DNA of 42,037 nucleotides from Lysobacteraceae bacterium (GCA_013823855.1 PNMW01000024.1:1-42037); one strand, 5' to 3'. Counted from the stretch's first letter, positions 1 through 8,993 are shown. Made by a program: numbers and translations. Notes: generated by a model not told the origin, from the sequence alone.

Positions 1-1
1 G

Positions 2-319
2 GACGCTGCGGTTGCAATCACGATCGGTGGGCCATCGGCGGCAATCGTCACGACGACACCGGGGCAGAACGGACTCGCAACATTTCCCGGCACCACCGGG
101 AGGTTGGCAACCGTCCGCGTCACCGGAAACACCATCGGCTTCGTTGCGCTGACGCTGTTGCATCCGGATGGAACGACCGTGCTTGCCACTTACTCAAGCG
201 CCGCCAATTCGTTCTCAATGCCCGCTGTGACCTTGCCGGCGACCGGCACTTACACCGTGCAGACCAACCCGAGTGGAACGGCGTTCGGGACCCTCAACAT
301 CTCGGTGACCAGCCCATGA
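2..319 (+). CDS. C-terminal end of a secreted beta-domain protein (5' partial)
   Basis: An open frame enters from the left edge without an upstream stop and ends at TGA 317-319, so this is the last 105 residues of a longer protein. The visible part has alternating hydrophobic and Thr/Gly-rich strands, with the segments 'HPDGTTVL' and 'VTLPATGTYTV' typical of the beta-sandwich repeats often found in front of RHS proteins in gammaproteobacteria. A TTG at 104 could be read as a start, but the frame is open before it and the domain would be cut in two. The stop overlaps the possible ATG of the RHS gene (ATGA), which suggests the two are co-translated. The function of the whole protein cannot be told from this piece. 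Confidence 0.6.
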   Translation, partial: DAAVAITIGGPSAAIVTTTPGQNGLATFPGTTGRLATVRVTGNTIGFVALTLLHPDGTTVLATYSSAANSFSMPAVTLPATGTYTVQTNPSGTAFGTLNISVTSP

Positions 320-3300
320 AATCGCCGGCCTCGAAGGACGTTGTGCGTGGAATCGGGAAGAGACGCATGAAAGGTAGCCACGCGTTCTCCGTTCCAGTCT
401 TTGCGGCACTGCTGGCAGGGTTCGCTTTACTGATGAGCTGGGCGGGAACTGGCAACGCCGAGCCCTCGGGCTCTGCCGCTTCGGTCCCAGCCGGTCCCGA
501 CGGCCAGAGCGTCACCTTGCTGTCCGATGGCAGCCGGCTGCTGATCGGCGGCCGAACGGTGAGTGGAACCAACGGCGGAGCCTGGCTGCTGGCACCCGGC
601 AACGGCGCACCCATACCGCTCGGTTCATCGCTCGGCACGCCGAGGCGTTGGCATACGGCAACCGTGCTCCCCGACGGCAAGGTGCTGATTCTCGGCGGCC
701 TCGACAGCGCCGGCAGGGCGCTCGGCGCAGCGGAGTTGTTCGATCCCGACACCCAGGCGTTTTCCGCGATCGGCGGCGTCAACTTCCGGCCCCGCTCGCA
801 CCATACGGCGACCTTGCTGACCAGTGGCGAGGTCTTCATCGTCGGTGGCGACGAAGATGCTGCACCGGAGATCTGGGATCCCCGTACGGCCGTTGTTCGC
901 ACTTCGGCCGATGCGCTCCATGGCCCGCGTGCCGACCATGACGCCGTCTTGCTCGCAGCGGACCCCGTGCTGATCTCCGGCGGCCATGATTCCACCGGTC
1001 GTCCGGTGACGTTCTCCGAGTTGTACCGGCCGCAGCAGGATCGGTTCCAGCTGGCGGAGCCGGCCCCGGGCACTTCGGCCGGAACTTCGATTGAAACCTT
1101 GATCCGGGGGACGAGCGTGGCAGCCTCCCCGCCAGCGCTCGCCGCAACGGTACCCGCCGACAGAAGCACGGGCGTTGCCATCGATGCGGTACCCGTCCTT
1201 CGCTTCACCCGCCCGCTGAACGTGCGCACGCTCACCGCTGATACCGTCAGCCTGTCCGGCCCGCAAGGGATCGTCCGGGCCAGGATCGTGGCCGCGGAAG
1301 CCGGCAGGCTGGTGTTCGTCCATCCAGCGCTTCAGCTCACTCCGGACGCCAGTTACACCTTGTTCGTCCGCGGCGCCGCCGATATTGACGGACAGAAACT
1401 GCCGTTCACGGCGATCGGCTTCCGGACCGCGCCCCTGGCGGCGCCAGTCGAGCGAAGCGCAGTACCCGCGCCATCAACCGCCGTCGATCCGCCGCCGACG
1501 GCAGCCGGTCTGCGGCTCAACGCCTGGCGGCCCGGCCGGCATCAGCTGCAGTCCGAATGGGTGATCGAAGAGGCACCGACGGTCGAGACCGCCGCAGCGC
1601 TCATGGCTGCTGCGGGCGTCACCGCGCTGTCGGGGCGCGTTCTGCTTCAGAACGGAACCGCGCTTCCCGGAGTTGCGGTGTCGATCGGTGCCATCAAGAC
1701 GCAAACCGATGCCCTGGGACGATTCCTGCTGGCAGGTATTGCCGCAGGGCACGCCGAACTGGTCGTCAACGGACGCACTGCGAACGCCAGCGGTGTCGTC
1801 TTCGGGCAGTTCGTGATCGGTGTCGACGTCAGGCGCGCGGAAACGACGGTGCTGGATCACACGATCTGGATGCCGGTCATCGATGATGCCAATGCCGTCG
1901 ACATCCCCTCGCCGACGACGACCGAGGTGGTCATCACTAGCCCACGCATTCCGGGGCTCGAGTTGCGCATTCCCAAAGGCACGGTGATCCGCGAACGCGA
2001 TGGCCGCATCGTCACCCGCGTCGGCATCACCGCGGTTCCGACCAACCGGGCGCCGTTCCCGACGCCGGGGTTCGACACCTATTTCACGATCCAGCCGGGC
2101 GGCGCCTATCTGGTTTCGTCTCGCGCCCCGCAACGGCCGCAAGGCGCAACACTCATCTATCCCAACCTGCGGCGGTATGCGCCGGACATGCAGTTCGATT
2201 TCCTGCAGTACGACCCTGCCGGCGCGGGATGGCTGGCCTACGGCAGTGGTTCGGTAGACCGCGCCAAAGGCCGCGTCATTCCCGACGACCGGGCCTCGAT
2301 CTACCAGTTCATGGGTTCGAGCTTCGTGCCGGGAACAGGCGCGCCGCCCACCGACGGACCCTCGGACGGCGGATGTCCAGGCGGTGGGGGCAGCGGCGGC
2401 GGCGGGCTCGGCGCGGATGCCTGCCCGCCATCGAAGAATGCCCCATCCGGCGGCAGCTCCTGCGGCGAAGCGGGTGATCCGGTGGATTGCGCGACGGGCC
2501 TGTTCATCCACCGCAAGACCGATCTCATCCTGGACGATGTGATTCCGATCCGCTTCACGAGGACCTACCACAGCTCCGATACCGTCTCCCGAAACTTCGG
2601 CCGCGGCTTCAGCCACAACTACAACCTGCATCTCTATTCGCCGAACGGAGCCAATTCGACGACGCTCACCTTGGTCCAGCCGGACGGCGCGCGTGTGCTC
2701 TTCGATCGCACGTCGACGTCCCCGGCGACCGGTTACGCCAATGCGACCTTCATCAACAATGGGACACCCAGCATCTTCCGCGGCGGGCGGATCGTGCTGG
2801 ACGATGCCCATCTGGTACTCACCTTGAGGAACCAGGAGGTCTACAGATTCCAGGTGGGCGCCTTGCCGCATACCCTTGCCTTGCGCGAGTACAGCGACCG
2901 GAATGGCAACCTGCTGCGGGTCGTTCCGGCGGGTGGTTCAAATCCCCCGATCCGCTCGATCGTCTCGCCGAATGGACGCTCGCTGACCTTCACCTACGCG
3001 GAAGGCTCGACGACGCGAATCACGCGAGTGACGGACGATACGGGCCGATTCATCCAGTACGACTACGATTCCACCGGCATCTACCTGACGAAGGTGACCT
3101 ACCCGGACGGTTCCACGGAGTCGTACACGTACAGCGGCGGCAGGATGGCGTCCATGGTGAACGGTCGCGGCATCACCGTGGTCACCAATGTCTATCATTC
3201 GACGACCGGCCGGGTCACGAAGCAGACGCTGGCCGACGGCGGCATCTACCTGTACAGCTACACGGTCGACGGCAGTGGCCGGGTGACGGCGACCGACATC

Positions 3301-5673
3301 ACCGATCCGCGCAATGTCGTCGAGCGCAAGGAATTCAATGCGGCGCGATACGTCATCCGGCAGACGCTGGCGCGCGGCACGCCGCAGCAGCAGATCACCA
3401 CTTTCACCAGAGATCCATCGTCTCAACTCGTGACCCAGGAGGTGGATCCCCTGAACCGGGTCACCACCTACACCTATGACGCGGCATGGAACCTGAGAAG
3501 CATCAAGCGTCTGGCGGGAACGGCGAACGAGGTGACGACCACGCTGAACTACGATCCGACCTTCAACCAGCTGACCCGCGTGACCGATCCCCGGGGCAAG
3601 ATCACGACACTGACGCTGGACGGCAAGGGCAATGTCGACCGCATCACCAACCCGCTCAATCAGCGGGTGCTGACGGTCGTCACCCGCGATGGCCAGGGAC
3701 GCCCGACCGCGATCCGGGACGCGCTGGATCACACGACCACGCTCAGCTACAGCGGTCCCCGGCTGAGTTCGGTCACCGACGCACTCGGGCGGACGGTCGT
3801 GGCCGGCTACGACGGCTACGGCCGCCTGCGGACGCTGACCGATCCGCTGGGCAACGCGGTGCGCTACGGCTATGACCTGATGGACCGGGTCGCCACCGTC
3901 ACCAACCCGCTGAACCAGACCATGGCATTCGCCTATGATGGCAACGGCAACCTGACGCAATTCACCGATGCCCGGGGCAACGTCACCCGCTTCACCTACG
4001 ACCCGCTCGACCGGCGCCAGACGCGCACCGACGCGCTGTCGGCCGTCGAGACCTTGGTCTGGGACTTCAACGGCAACCTGACGCGGATGACCGATCGCAA
4101 GGGGCAGATCCACGATTTCGTCCATGACCCGCTCAACCGGCTGAGCGCTGCGCGTTACCGGCGGACCGGCAGCGCCGCCAACCCGGTCTACGAAAGCACG
4201 GTCAGCTACACCTGGGACGCCGGCAACCGCCTGCGCTCGGCGGTCGACAGCACCGCAGGTGCGGGCACGGTCACATTGGACTACGACCTGCTCGACCGGC
4301 TGACCAGCCAGGTCACACCGAAAGGCACGGTCGGCTACGGCCATGACCTCGCCGGCCGCCGGACCTCGATGACCGCTTCGGGCCAGACCGAGATCCGCTA
4401 CGAATACGACGACGCCAACCGCCTGACCGGCCTGCTTCAGGGCGGCACGAGCGTGAGCATCGGCTATGACGCGGCCGGACGGCGGACCAGCCTGACGCTG
4501 CCGAACGGCGTGGAGACGCGCTACGGCTACGACGCCGCCGGCCAGCTGACCAGCCTGCAGCACCGCAACGGCACGACGGTGATCGGCACGATGACCTATG
4601 GCTACGACCTGGCCGGCCGGCGCATCAACATCGGTGGCGATTGGGCGCAGGCCAGCCTGCCGGCAGCCATGAGCAGCGCCAGCTACGACGCCAACAACCG
4701 GCTGACCCAATGGGGCACCACCAGCCACGCCTACGACGCCAACGGCAACCCGGCCAGCCACGGCGCATCGGCTTTGACCTGGAACGCCCGCAACCAGCTG
4801 ACCGCGATCGGCACAACGGCCAGTTTCGTCTACGACGGGCTGGGCCGGCGTCAGCAGAAGACGATCAGCGGCACCACCACCGGCTTCATCCACGACGGCC
4901 TCAACGTCATCCAGGAACAACGGGCCGGCACCGCCATCGACCTGTTGACCGGGCTGGGCATCGACGAAACCTATGCCCGCACCGACAGCGCCGGGCGGCG
5001 CAGCCTGCTGACCGACGCCCTCGGCTCGACGATCGCCCTGACCGACGATACCCGGGCAGTGCGGACGCAATACGCGTACGAACCGTACGGCGTGACGACC
5101 CAGACCGGAACCAGCAGCACCAACGCCTTCAAGTACACCGGCCGGGAAGACGACGGACTGGGCCTCTACTACTACCGCGCCCGCTATTACAATCCCAGCC
5201 AGGGGCGGTTCATCAGTGAGGATCCGATTGGGTTGGCCGGTGGGGCGAATCTGTACAGCTATGTCGGCGGGAATCCGATTTCGTTTGTGGATCCGTTGGG
5301 TCTTGCCGCATGCGGTTGCCAATCGGCCGCTGCTGACTTCGCGTCGAACTTCAAGGACAATTTCAACACGACCAATAGTTTCTTCTTCTCGTTTCCAACA
5401 TCACTGAGTCGAACGGGGATCGGCATCGCGCTCGGGTCTGCCAATGTCGTGGCAAACGCATCAGGCGGCGTTACATTGGTCCAGGCACTTGCAAGTGTTC
5501 CCAGCGGTGGTATCGCGTTCTATGGCGGAGTCGGCGGCACATTGTTGGCCGGCGGCGTCGGCTTCGTGGCGAATGCCGCAGTTGTGACTGGATCACTTGA
5601 AGCGGGAATCACCATCGGCTCCGCATTGAATGCCGCGGTTCAAACCGCCGTAAATCAGCTCTCATGTCAGTAG
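316..5673 (+). CDS. RHS/YD-repeat protein with kelch-like head and variable C-terminal tip
   Basis: 1785 residues, a probable exported polymorphic toxin carrier. An alternative start at Met18 (367) follows a better ribosome site (GGGAAGAG) and puts the hydrophobic signal stretch (SVPVFAALLAGFALLMSWAG) near the N-terminus, so the true start may be 367. Domains in order: kelch-like repeats (about 55-245, 'HTATVLPDGKVLILGG'), an SbsA/Big_5 Ig-like domain (about 271-371), a carboxypeptidase-regulatory-like beta domain (about 436-496), a Gly-rich linker (about 680-715), a DUF6531-type entry domain ('GDPVDCATGLF', about 720-790), many YD repeats (about 880-1560), and the RHS core ending in 'YSYVGGNPISFVDPLGL' near residue 1663. 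The last 122 residues are a Gly/Ala-rich variable tip of unknown activity. In this family the repeats form a shell around the tip, which is released by self-cleavage. The neighbour at 5705 is a candidate immunity gene. Confidence 0.9.
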   Translation: MKSPASKDVVRGIGKRRMKGSHAFSVPVFAALLAGFALLMSWAGTGNAEPSGSAASVPAGPDGQSVTLLSDGSRLLIGGRTVSGTNGGAWLLAPGNGAPIPLGSSLGTPRRWHTATVLPDGKVLILGGLDSAGRALGAAELFDPDTQAFSAIGGVNFRPRSHHTATLLTSGEVFIVGGDEDAAPEIWDPRTAVVRTSADALHGPRADHDAVLLAADPVLISGGHDSTGRPVTFSELYRPQQDRFQLAEPAPGTSAGTSIETLIRGTSVAASPPALAATVPADRSTGVAIDAVPVLRFTRPLNVRTLTADTVSLSGPQGIVRARIVAAEAGRLVFVHPALQLTPDASYTLFVRGAADIDGQKLPFTAIGFRTAPLAAPVERSAVPAPSTAVDPPPTAAGLRLNAWRPGRHQLQSEWVIEEAPTVETAAALMAAAGVTALSGRVLLQNGTALPGVAVSIGAIKTQTDALGRFLLAGIAAGHAELVVNGRTANASGVVFGQFVIGVDVRRAETTVLDHTIWMPVIDDANAVDIPSPTTTEVVITSPRIPGLELRIPKGTVIRERDGRIVTRVGITAVPTNRAPFPTPGFDTYFTIQPGGAYLVSSRAPQRPQGATLIYPNLRRYAPDMQFDFLQYDPAGAGWLAYGSGSVDRAKGRVIPDDRASIYQFMGSSFVPGTGAPPTDGPSDGGCPGGGGSGGGGLGADACPPSKNAPSGGSSCGEAGDPVDCATGLFIHRKTDLILDDVIPIRFTRTYHSSDTVSRNFGRGFSHNYNLHLYSPNGANSTTLTLVQPDGARVLFDRTSTSPATGYANATFINNGTPSIFRGGRIVLDDAHLVLTLRNQEVYRFQVGALPHTLALREYSDRNGNLLRVVPAGGSNPPIRSIVSPNGRSLTFTYAEGSTTRITRVTDDTGRFIQYDYDSTGIYLTKVTYPDGSTESYTYSGGRMASMVNGRGITVVTNVYHSTTGRVTKQTLADGGIYLYSYTVDGSGRVTATDITDPRNVVERKEFNAARYVIRQTLARGTPQQQITTFTRDPSSQLVTQEVDPLNRVTTYTYDAAWNLRSIKRLAGTANEVTTTLNYDPTFNQLTRVTDPRGKITTLTLDGKGNVDRITNPLNQRVLTVVTRDGQGRPTAIRDALDHTTTLSYSGPRLSSVTDALGRTVVAGYDGYGRLRTLTDPLGNAVRYGYDLMDRVATVTNPLNQTMAFAYDGNGNLTQFTDARGNVTRFTYDPLDRRQTRTDALSAVETLVWDFNGNLTRMTDRKGQIHDFVHDPLNRLSAARYRRTGSAANPVYESTVSYTWDAGNRLRSAVDSTAGAGTVTLDYDLLDRLTSQVTPKGTVGYGHDLAGRRTSMTASGQTEIRYEYDDANRLTGLLQGGTSVSIGYDAAGRRTSLTLPNGVETRYGYDAAGQLTSLQHRNGTTVIGTMTYGYDLAGRRINIGGDWAQASLPAAMSSASYDANNRLTQWGTTSHAYDANGNPASHGASALTWNARNQLTAIGTTASFVYDGLGRRQQKTISGTTTGFIHDGLNVIQEQRAGTAIDLLTGLGIDETYARTDSAGRRSLLTDALGSTIALTDDTRAVRTQYAYEPYGVTTQTGTSSTNAFKYTGREDDGLGLYYYRARYYNPSQGRFISEDPIGLAGGANLYSYVGGNPISFVDPLGLAACGCQSAAADFASNFKDNFNTTNSFFFSFPTSLSRTGIGIALGSANVVANASGGVTLVQALASVPSGGIAFYGGVGGTLLAGGVGFVANAAVVTGSLEAGITIGSALNAAVQTAVNQLSCQ

Positions 5674-5704
5674 CTTTACTTTTTAGCCTAATGGGATGCT
5701 GCCG

Positions 5705-6043
5705 ATGACGAACACATGGTGGGTATTGCGCACCGGGCAGAGATGGAAGTTGGCAATTGCACTGATCTTGGCCGGAATAATGGCGGCGCTTTTTCTGGCG
5801 ATGATCAAGGACGTAAATAGCGCTTCGGCCAGCGATCAGGATATGGCTCCGCTTTTCGGGCTCGGATTTGTCGGTGCCGGAGTGGCGTTCTTTGTTTGGT
5901 TGGCGTTCGCGATCAAGTGCCAACGGTGTGGGTATGGCGTCGTGTTTAAGCTAATGCGGCGGAATGCTGTTAATGAATGGAATCAGAAGTTGCTCACTGC
6001 GACCGTCTGCCCGATTTGTGGTGATGAAGGAAACCGAGCATAA
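5705..6043 (+). CDS. Small membrane protein with CxxC pairs, candidate immunity to the RHS tip
   Basis: 112 residues starting about 30 bases after the RHS stop. I chose ATG 5705 because GGGA lies 8 bases upstream; ATG 5696 in the same frame would add three residues. Two hydrophobic segments (around 16-34 and 50-67) are followed by a cytosolic-looking C-terminal part with two CxxC pairs (CQRCGYG and CPICGD), which could bind one metal ion. The base composition is more AT-rich than the RHS repeats, as is usual for exchangeable tip and immunity segments. I do not recognise the family. The immunity role is inferred only from position, size and membrane location. It is followed by a strong hairpin at 6067-6096. 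Confidence 0.65.
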   Translation: MTNTWWVLRTGQRWKLAIALILAGIMAALFLAMIKDVNSASASDQDMAPLFGLGFVGAGVAFFVWLAFAIKCQRCGYGVVFKLMRRNAVNEWNQKLLTATVCPICGDEGNRA

Positions 6044-6066
6044 CGAGCGCGCTACCCGTGATTTGG

Positions 6067-6099
6067 CAAGAAGCCCGGCCAAGGCCGGGCTTCTTGTTT
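6067..6099. terminator. Bidirectional hairpin terminator between convergent genes
   Basis: The arms CAAGAAGCCCGGCC (6067-6080) and GGCCGGGCTTCTTG (6083-6096) are perfect complements, followed by TTTG. It lies between the end of the plus-strand membrane protein and the end of the minus-strand replication-relaxation gene, so it can serve both. The A-rich left arm and T-rich right arm give the right polarity. Confidence 0.75.
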
Positions 6100-6112
6100 G
6101 ACCCGTAGCGAG

Positions 6113-7456
6113 CTACTCCCCGCGCAACTTGCGCACCTTCTCCATCCTTGCGGCTTCGTCGGCCTGATAGCGCTGCTGCTGCGCCTTCCAATCGGCCGCG
6201 ATCTGCTCGACGGCGCGCCCATCGGCGCGCAGCCAGCGGTGCAACTCGGGCAGGCGGCGGATCAGGTGGGCGCGATCATTGCCCACCATCTCCGCGATCA
6301 GCTCCTCGGCGTTATACGCACCCTGGGCATCACCCCAGCGCATGGCGATGATGAGCAGCTCCGGCAGATTCTCGCTCTTCTCCGCATTGCTCAGCTCGAT
6401 GTCCTGGGTGATGCGCTGGCCGCGGAAATCGAGGCTGGTGTAATGGGTGGGATAGTCGCCGAAGAGCGGGCGATCGATGTAGATCGACCCGGAGAAATCG
6501 CCGCAGTGCCAGCGCCCGACCTGCACCTGCTCGCGGGTGCTCACGGCCTCCTGGCGACGAGCATCGCTCCAGGTGCTGTGAATCGCATGCAGCGCCTCGA
6601 TGTAGTGCTCGCCGTAGGGCACGTACTCGATCACCACATCCTGCCCGGCGGCCGGCGCGACCTCGACCTGGCGCATCTCGAAGTCCCCCGGCTTGCCGGT
6701 TTCATCGACCGGGCAGACCACCGCCTGCAACGTGGCCGGCGCGGTGAGGAAGGCGCTCATGCGCTGCGCAAACTTCTCCGGCGTCGGCGACGCCGGATTC
6801 GTGGTGGTGATCAGCCAGGCGCCTTCGACCGGCCAGTGCTCGCCGAGCGTGAAGCCTTCGGTGAGGGCCAGCGCCATCGCGCGCGCCTGGCGCTGCGCCC
6901 AACCGCCGGTTTTCTTCGAATACTCGACTTCGAGCATCGTCCACGGATCGTCGGTGCCGGCCTTGCGCACCAGCGCATCCGGCAGCTTGCTGCCGAAGGA
7001 TTTGCCGACCTTGTGGATTTCCAGATCGGTCAGGTACTCGTAGCCATTCTCGGCCAGGCGCGCGAGCGTGGCGGCGGTCAGCGCGTGATGGCGCCAGTGG
7101 GGCGGGATGTGAAAGTCCGATGCGCGCAAGCCGGCCGGGCTCTGGCCGAGGATATCGGTGACGCCGTGCTGCGCGAGCAGATCGGCGCCGGCCTTGGCCA
7201 AGCGCACGAGTTTCGTCTTCGACGGAAAGCCGCAGAGCAGCTTCTTCTCCGGCGCAGCCGGCGTGCGCACGATCAGCTTCAGCGCTTCGAGCTTGCGGAG
7301 CTTCAGCTCGAAATCCTTGCGCTCGGAGATCGTCTCGTAGCCGCGTGCGGCGACGGTGAGCCAGAACAGTGCCCAGGCGGGAAGTGCGCCGAAGCGCAGG
7401 AGTGCAGTGAGGATGGCGAGCGTACGGGCCTCGCCGGTTTCGATGGTGTTTTCCAT
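6113..7456 (-). CDS. Replication-relaxation family protein
   Basis: 447 residues from ATG at 7456 (protein begins MENTIETGEA), with GAGAAA upstream. The open frame continues further upstream, but that extension is low-complexity Pro/Ala/Arg coding of the kind GC-rich DNA gives by chance. The N-terminal half looks like a winged helix ('LTALLRFGALPAWALFWLT', then a basic segment ending 'KLVRLAKAGADLLAQHG'). The middle carries 'KLPDALVRK' followed by 'WTMLEVEYSKK', the Asp/Glu-Lys pattern of the Replic_Relax family. These proteins are linked to replication or relaxation of plasmids and integrated elements. The C-terminus is charged and helical. It is convergent to the RHS pair and is the leftmost gene of the mobile island. 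The family call rests on remembered motifs and was not searched. Confidence 0.6.
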   Translation of the reverse strand: MENTIETGEARTLAILTALLRFGALPAWALFWLTVAARGYETISERKDFELKLRKLEALKLIVRTPAAPEKKLLCGFPSKTKLVRLAKAGADLLAQHGVTDILGQSPAGLRASDFHIPPHWRHHALTAATLARLAENGYEYLTDLEIHKVGKSFGSKLPDALVRKAGTDDPWTMLEVEYSKKTGGWAQRQARAMALALTEGFTLGEHWPVEGAWLITTTNPASPTPEKFAQRMSAFLTAPATLQAVVCPVDETGKPGDFEMRQVEVAPAAGQDVVIEYVPYGEHYIEALHAIHSTWSDARRQEAVSTREQVQVGRWHCGDFSGSIYIDRPLFGDYPTHYTSLDFRGQRITQDIELSNAEKSENLPELLIIAMRWGDAQGAYNAEELIAEMVGNDRAHLIRRLPELHRWLRADGRAVEQIAADWKAQQQRYQADEAARMEKVRKLRGE

Positions 7457-7668
7457 GGGTATTTCTCGGGTGTAACCAGGTGAATGCGGGATGGAGGGAT
7501 GCCGGAGGAGGTGCACCGGAGGGCCTCTGGCGACGGGGTGCCGCCTCGCCAGGGCGCTGGACGCGCCCGCTCCGCGCAGGCCCTGGACGGGCCTGCCCCT
7601 GCTGCCTGGAACGCAGGTGTCATGGCCGACCCCGCCCCGTGCCGGCCCTCTTTGAGGGCGCGCTTCGC

Positions 7669-7776
7669 GCGGGCGGGCAAGCCCAACCCACACCTGCGCG
7701 CGATGCGCTCCGGGCTGCGCGGCGGTGCCGCTTCGGGGTGCGCGGAGCGCACCCTGCTTTGGGCTTGCCCGCCCGC
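7669..7776. repeat. 18-bp perfect inverted repeat enclosing a nested inverted repeat
   Basis: The outer arms GCGGGCGGGCAAGCCCAA (7669-7686) and its exact complement (7759-7776) are 72 bases apart. Inside, TGCGCTCCG (7704-7712) is matched by CGGAGCGCA (7743-7751). Together they can fold into one long interrupted stem. There is no U-tract, so it is not a simple terminator. An origin or structured RNA is possible. Confidence 0.7.
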
Positions 7777-7890
7777 TCGAATCGCCAATGGAAGCGGGGT
7801 CGGGGGCGCTGCCCCCAACGCACACCGGGCCGCTGGGGCGGCCCTCGCAGTCCGGGCAAGCCGGACGTGCGTGCGCGTCGGCTCCCCCGG

Positions 7891-7910
7891 CCCGGCGCTG
7901 GGGCGCCGGG
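7891..7910. repeat. 8-bp GC hairpin
   Basis: CCCGGCGC (7891-7898) and GCGCCGGG (7903-7910) form a perfect 8-bp stem with a TGGG loop. It has no T-run after it. It is one of several hairpins in this gene-free segment. Confidence 0.5.
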
Positions 7911-8098
7911 GGCTGCGGGCTGAACGCCCTTGCCCCAGCAGCGCTGGCCCCCCGCATCTCGATGGAAGTGGCGAAGCTGGAACATCCGCCACTGGAATGG
8001 CCCGCCCACAGGAGATGGGCTGCGGTCAGCAGCGGCGTGTCGATGGCATGCGATTTCTTCGGCATGCCAAGACAGTCTTCGGCGCGGGTACGCCGAGG

Positions 8099-8127
8099 TT
8101 TTTAGCCGAGGCGCCCTCGGCTAAAAA
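8099..8127. repeat. 13-bp palindromic stem with T5 and A5 ends
   Basis: TTTTTAGCCGAGG (8099-8111) and CCTCGGCTAAAAA (8115-8127) are perfect complements around CGC. The transcript of either strand starts the stem with U5 and ends it with A5, the reverse of an intrinsic terminator. It may be a protein-binding site or part of an origin. It contains two copies of the TTTAGCCG motif that recurs in this island. Confidence 0.7.
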
Positions 8128-8223
8128 CGAAATCGCCCCTCGTCGGAGGCATGCTGGAAACGCGCTGGCCGGCCCCGGCCTTACGGGGGCCGGCGGCCTA
8201 CTTTCCGGCGAGCTGCGGAGAAA

Positions 8224-8481
8224 CTACTTGCGAGCCGGCGCCGGCCGGGCAGTCCGGAGTTTCTTGATGTCCGGAAACAGCTCGCCGACCTCAACGCCGA
8301 GTGCGTCGGCGATCTTGATCAGATTCAGCGCGGCGAGATTCCGATGGCCCCGCTCGATGCCGGAGTAGTAGCTGCGAGCCAGCCCGGTTTCGAGTGCGAA
8401 ATTTTCTTGCGAATAGCCGCGCGCTTCGCGCAGGGCGCGGAGCTTTTTGCCGAGCAGGACGAGCTGGGGATGCGCAGGCAT
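8224..8481 (-). CDS. Xre-family HTH regulator
   Basis: 85 residues and almost entirely one helix-turn-helix domain of the Cro/CI type: 'LGKKLRALREARGYSQENFA' is helix 1-2 and 'TGLARSYYSGIERGHRNLA' carries the recognition helix, followed by 'LIKIADALGVEVGELF'. A short Pro/Ala/Arg tail closes it. ATG 8481 directly follows GGGG and lies about 13 bases after a TGATACT -10-like element read on the minus strand, so the leader is very short. It is divergent from the exported protein at 8575 and probably controls the shared promoter region. Small single-domain regulators of this kind commonly control their own element. Confidence 0.9.
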   Translation of the reverse strand: MPAHPQLVLLGKKLRALREARGYSQENFALETGLARSYYSGIERGHRNLAALNLIKIADALGVEVGELFPDIKKLRTARPAPARK

Positions 8482-8493
8482 CCCCGGACACTA

Positions 8494-8545
8494 AGTATCA
8501 GGCACTCATCGAACCACGCTCTATGAGTGACAGTCTGACTATACT
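8494..8545. promoter_or_regulatory. Divergent promoter region with a 7-bp inverted repeat
   Basis: Between the two divergent genes lie CACTCAT (8503-8509) and ATGAGTG (8523-8529), perfect complements 13 bases apart. A TATACT -10-like hexamer sits at 8540-8545 for the plus strand, and AGTATC (8494-8499) reads GATACT on the minus strand. No good -35 is seen for the plus promoter, as expected if it needs an activator. The repeat is a plausible site for the Xre protein. Confidence 0.45.
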
Positions 8546-8574
8546 CAAACCATCCCTGCTGCCCTGGAGTGCCC

Positions 8575-8970
8575 ATGCCGCGTCGCCTGCGCTGCCTGCT
8601 CGTCTTGCTTGCCCTGCTGTCGTCGCCGGCCGGCTTCGCGGCGGACTACGTGATCCATATCACCGCCACCGGACCCTACGATGCCGCGATGATGCAAGCG
8701 GCCCAGCAGATCACGCAGACGCCGGGTTTCCGGCAGCGCTATCCACCGACTCGCTACCTGCTGGTCGGCACCGCCTACGCCTGGGGCTCGCCCGGCGGCT
8801 GCTTCGTCGCAGCCGGCTTCGCGCTGGCCGATCTGCAAGACAAGGGGCCGGGCAAATCCGGCGATTTCGCCTATGTCGATACGCACGACATGAACTGCCC
8901 GAATGCCTACACGCTGGGCGTGGTACCGCAGGCACAAAGGATTGCGACGCAGATTTTCATGGAGCCTTGA
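8575..8970 (+). CDS. Small exported protein of unknown function
   Basis: 131 residues. ATG 8575 follows GGAG at 8566 with good spacing; a GTG at 8569 in the same frame is less likely. The N-terminus is a clear signal peptide (basic MPRRLR, hydrophobic CLLVLLALLSS, then AGFAAD with a likely cut after AA). The mature part of about 108 residues has two Cys (GGCFV and DMNCPN) that could form a disulphide, and short Gly/Tyr-rich segments. I do not recognise the family. It is a single-gene unit, with a strong terminator 24 bases later. An exported protein with a dedicated divergent regulator inside a replication island is unusual. Confidence 0.7.
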   Translation: MPRRLRCLLVLLALLSSPAGFAADYVIHITATGPYDAAMMQAAQQITQTPGFRQRYPPTRYLLVGTAYAWGSPGGCFVAAGFALADLQDKGPGKSGDFAYVDTHDMNCPNAYTLGVVPQAQRIATQIFMEP

Positions 8971-8993
8971 ATCAAGAGAGAAGCAGCCATCCA

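Larger units (their letters stand above)
7457..8223. other. Gene-free, GC-rich structured segment of the island
   Basis: 767 bases between two minus-strand genes. All six frames stay open for long stretches only because of high GC; the translated products are Arg/Pro/Ala-rich and overlap one another, so I call no gene. The segment holds several hairpins and inverted repeats, listed separately (7669-7776, 7891-7910, 8099-8127), plus GGGGG/CCCCC at about 7802-7816. It could hold an origin of replication or transfer, or an untranslated RNA; nothing here decides between them. Confidence 0.5.

Noticed and set aside
2938..5322. 794-codon minus-strand frame opposite the RHS gene
   Set aside because: Its length comes from the regular YD-repeat codon pattern of the plus-strand gene; there is no start context and no known domain.
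6098..7483. 461-codon plus-strand frame across the replication-relaxation gene
   Set aside because: It is antisense to a gene with recognisable domains, and its product is a low-complexity Arg/Leu/Gly/Ala mix typical of GC-rich shadow frames.
8099..8127. Intrinsic terminator
   Set aside because: The stem is strong, but the transcript would begin with U5 and end with A5 on either strand, the opposite of the needed polarity.
7484..8368. 294-codon plus-strand frame and several overlapping frames in the gene-free segment
   Set aside because: Products are Pro/Arg/Gly-rich in every frame, overlap each other and run into the Xre gene. No ribosome site or domain supports any of them.
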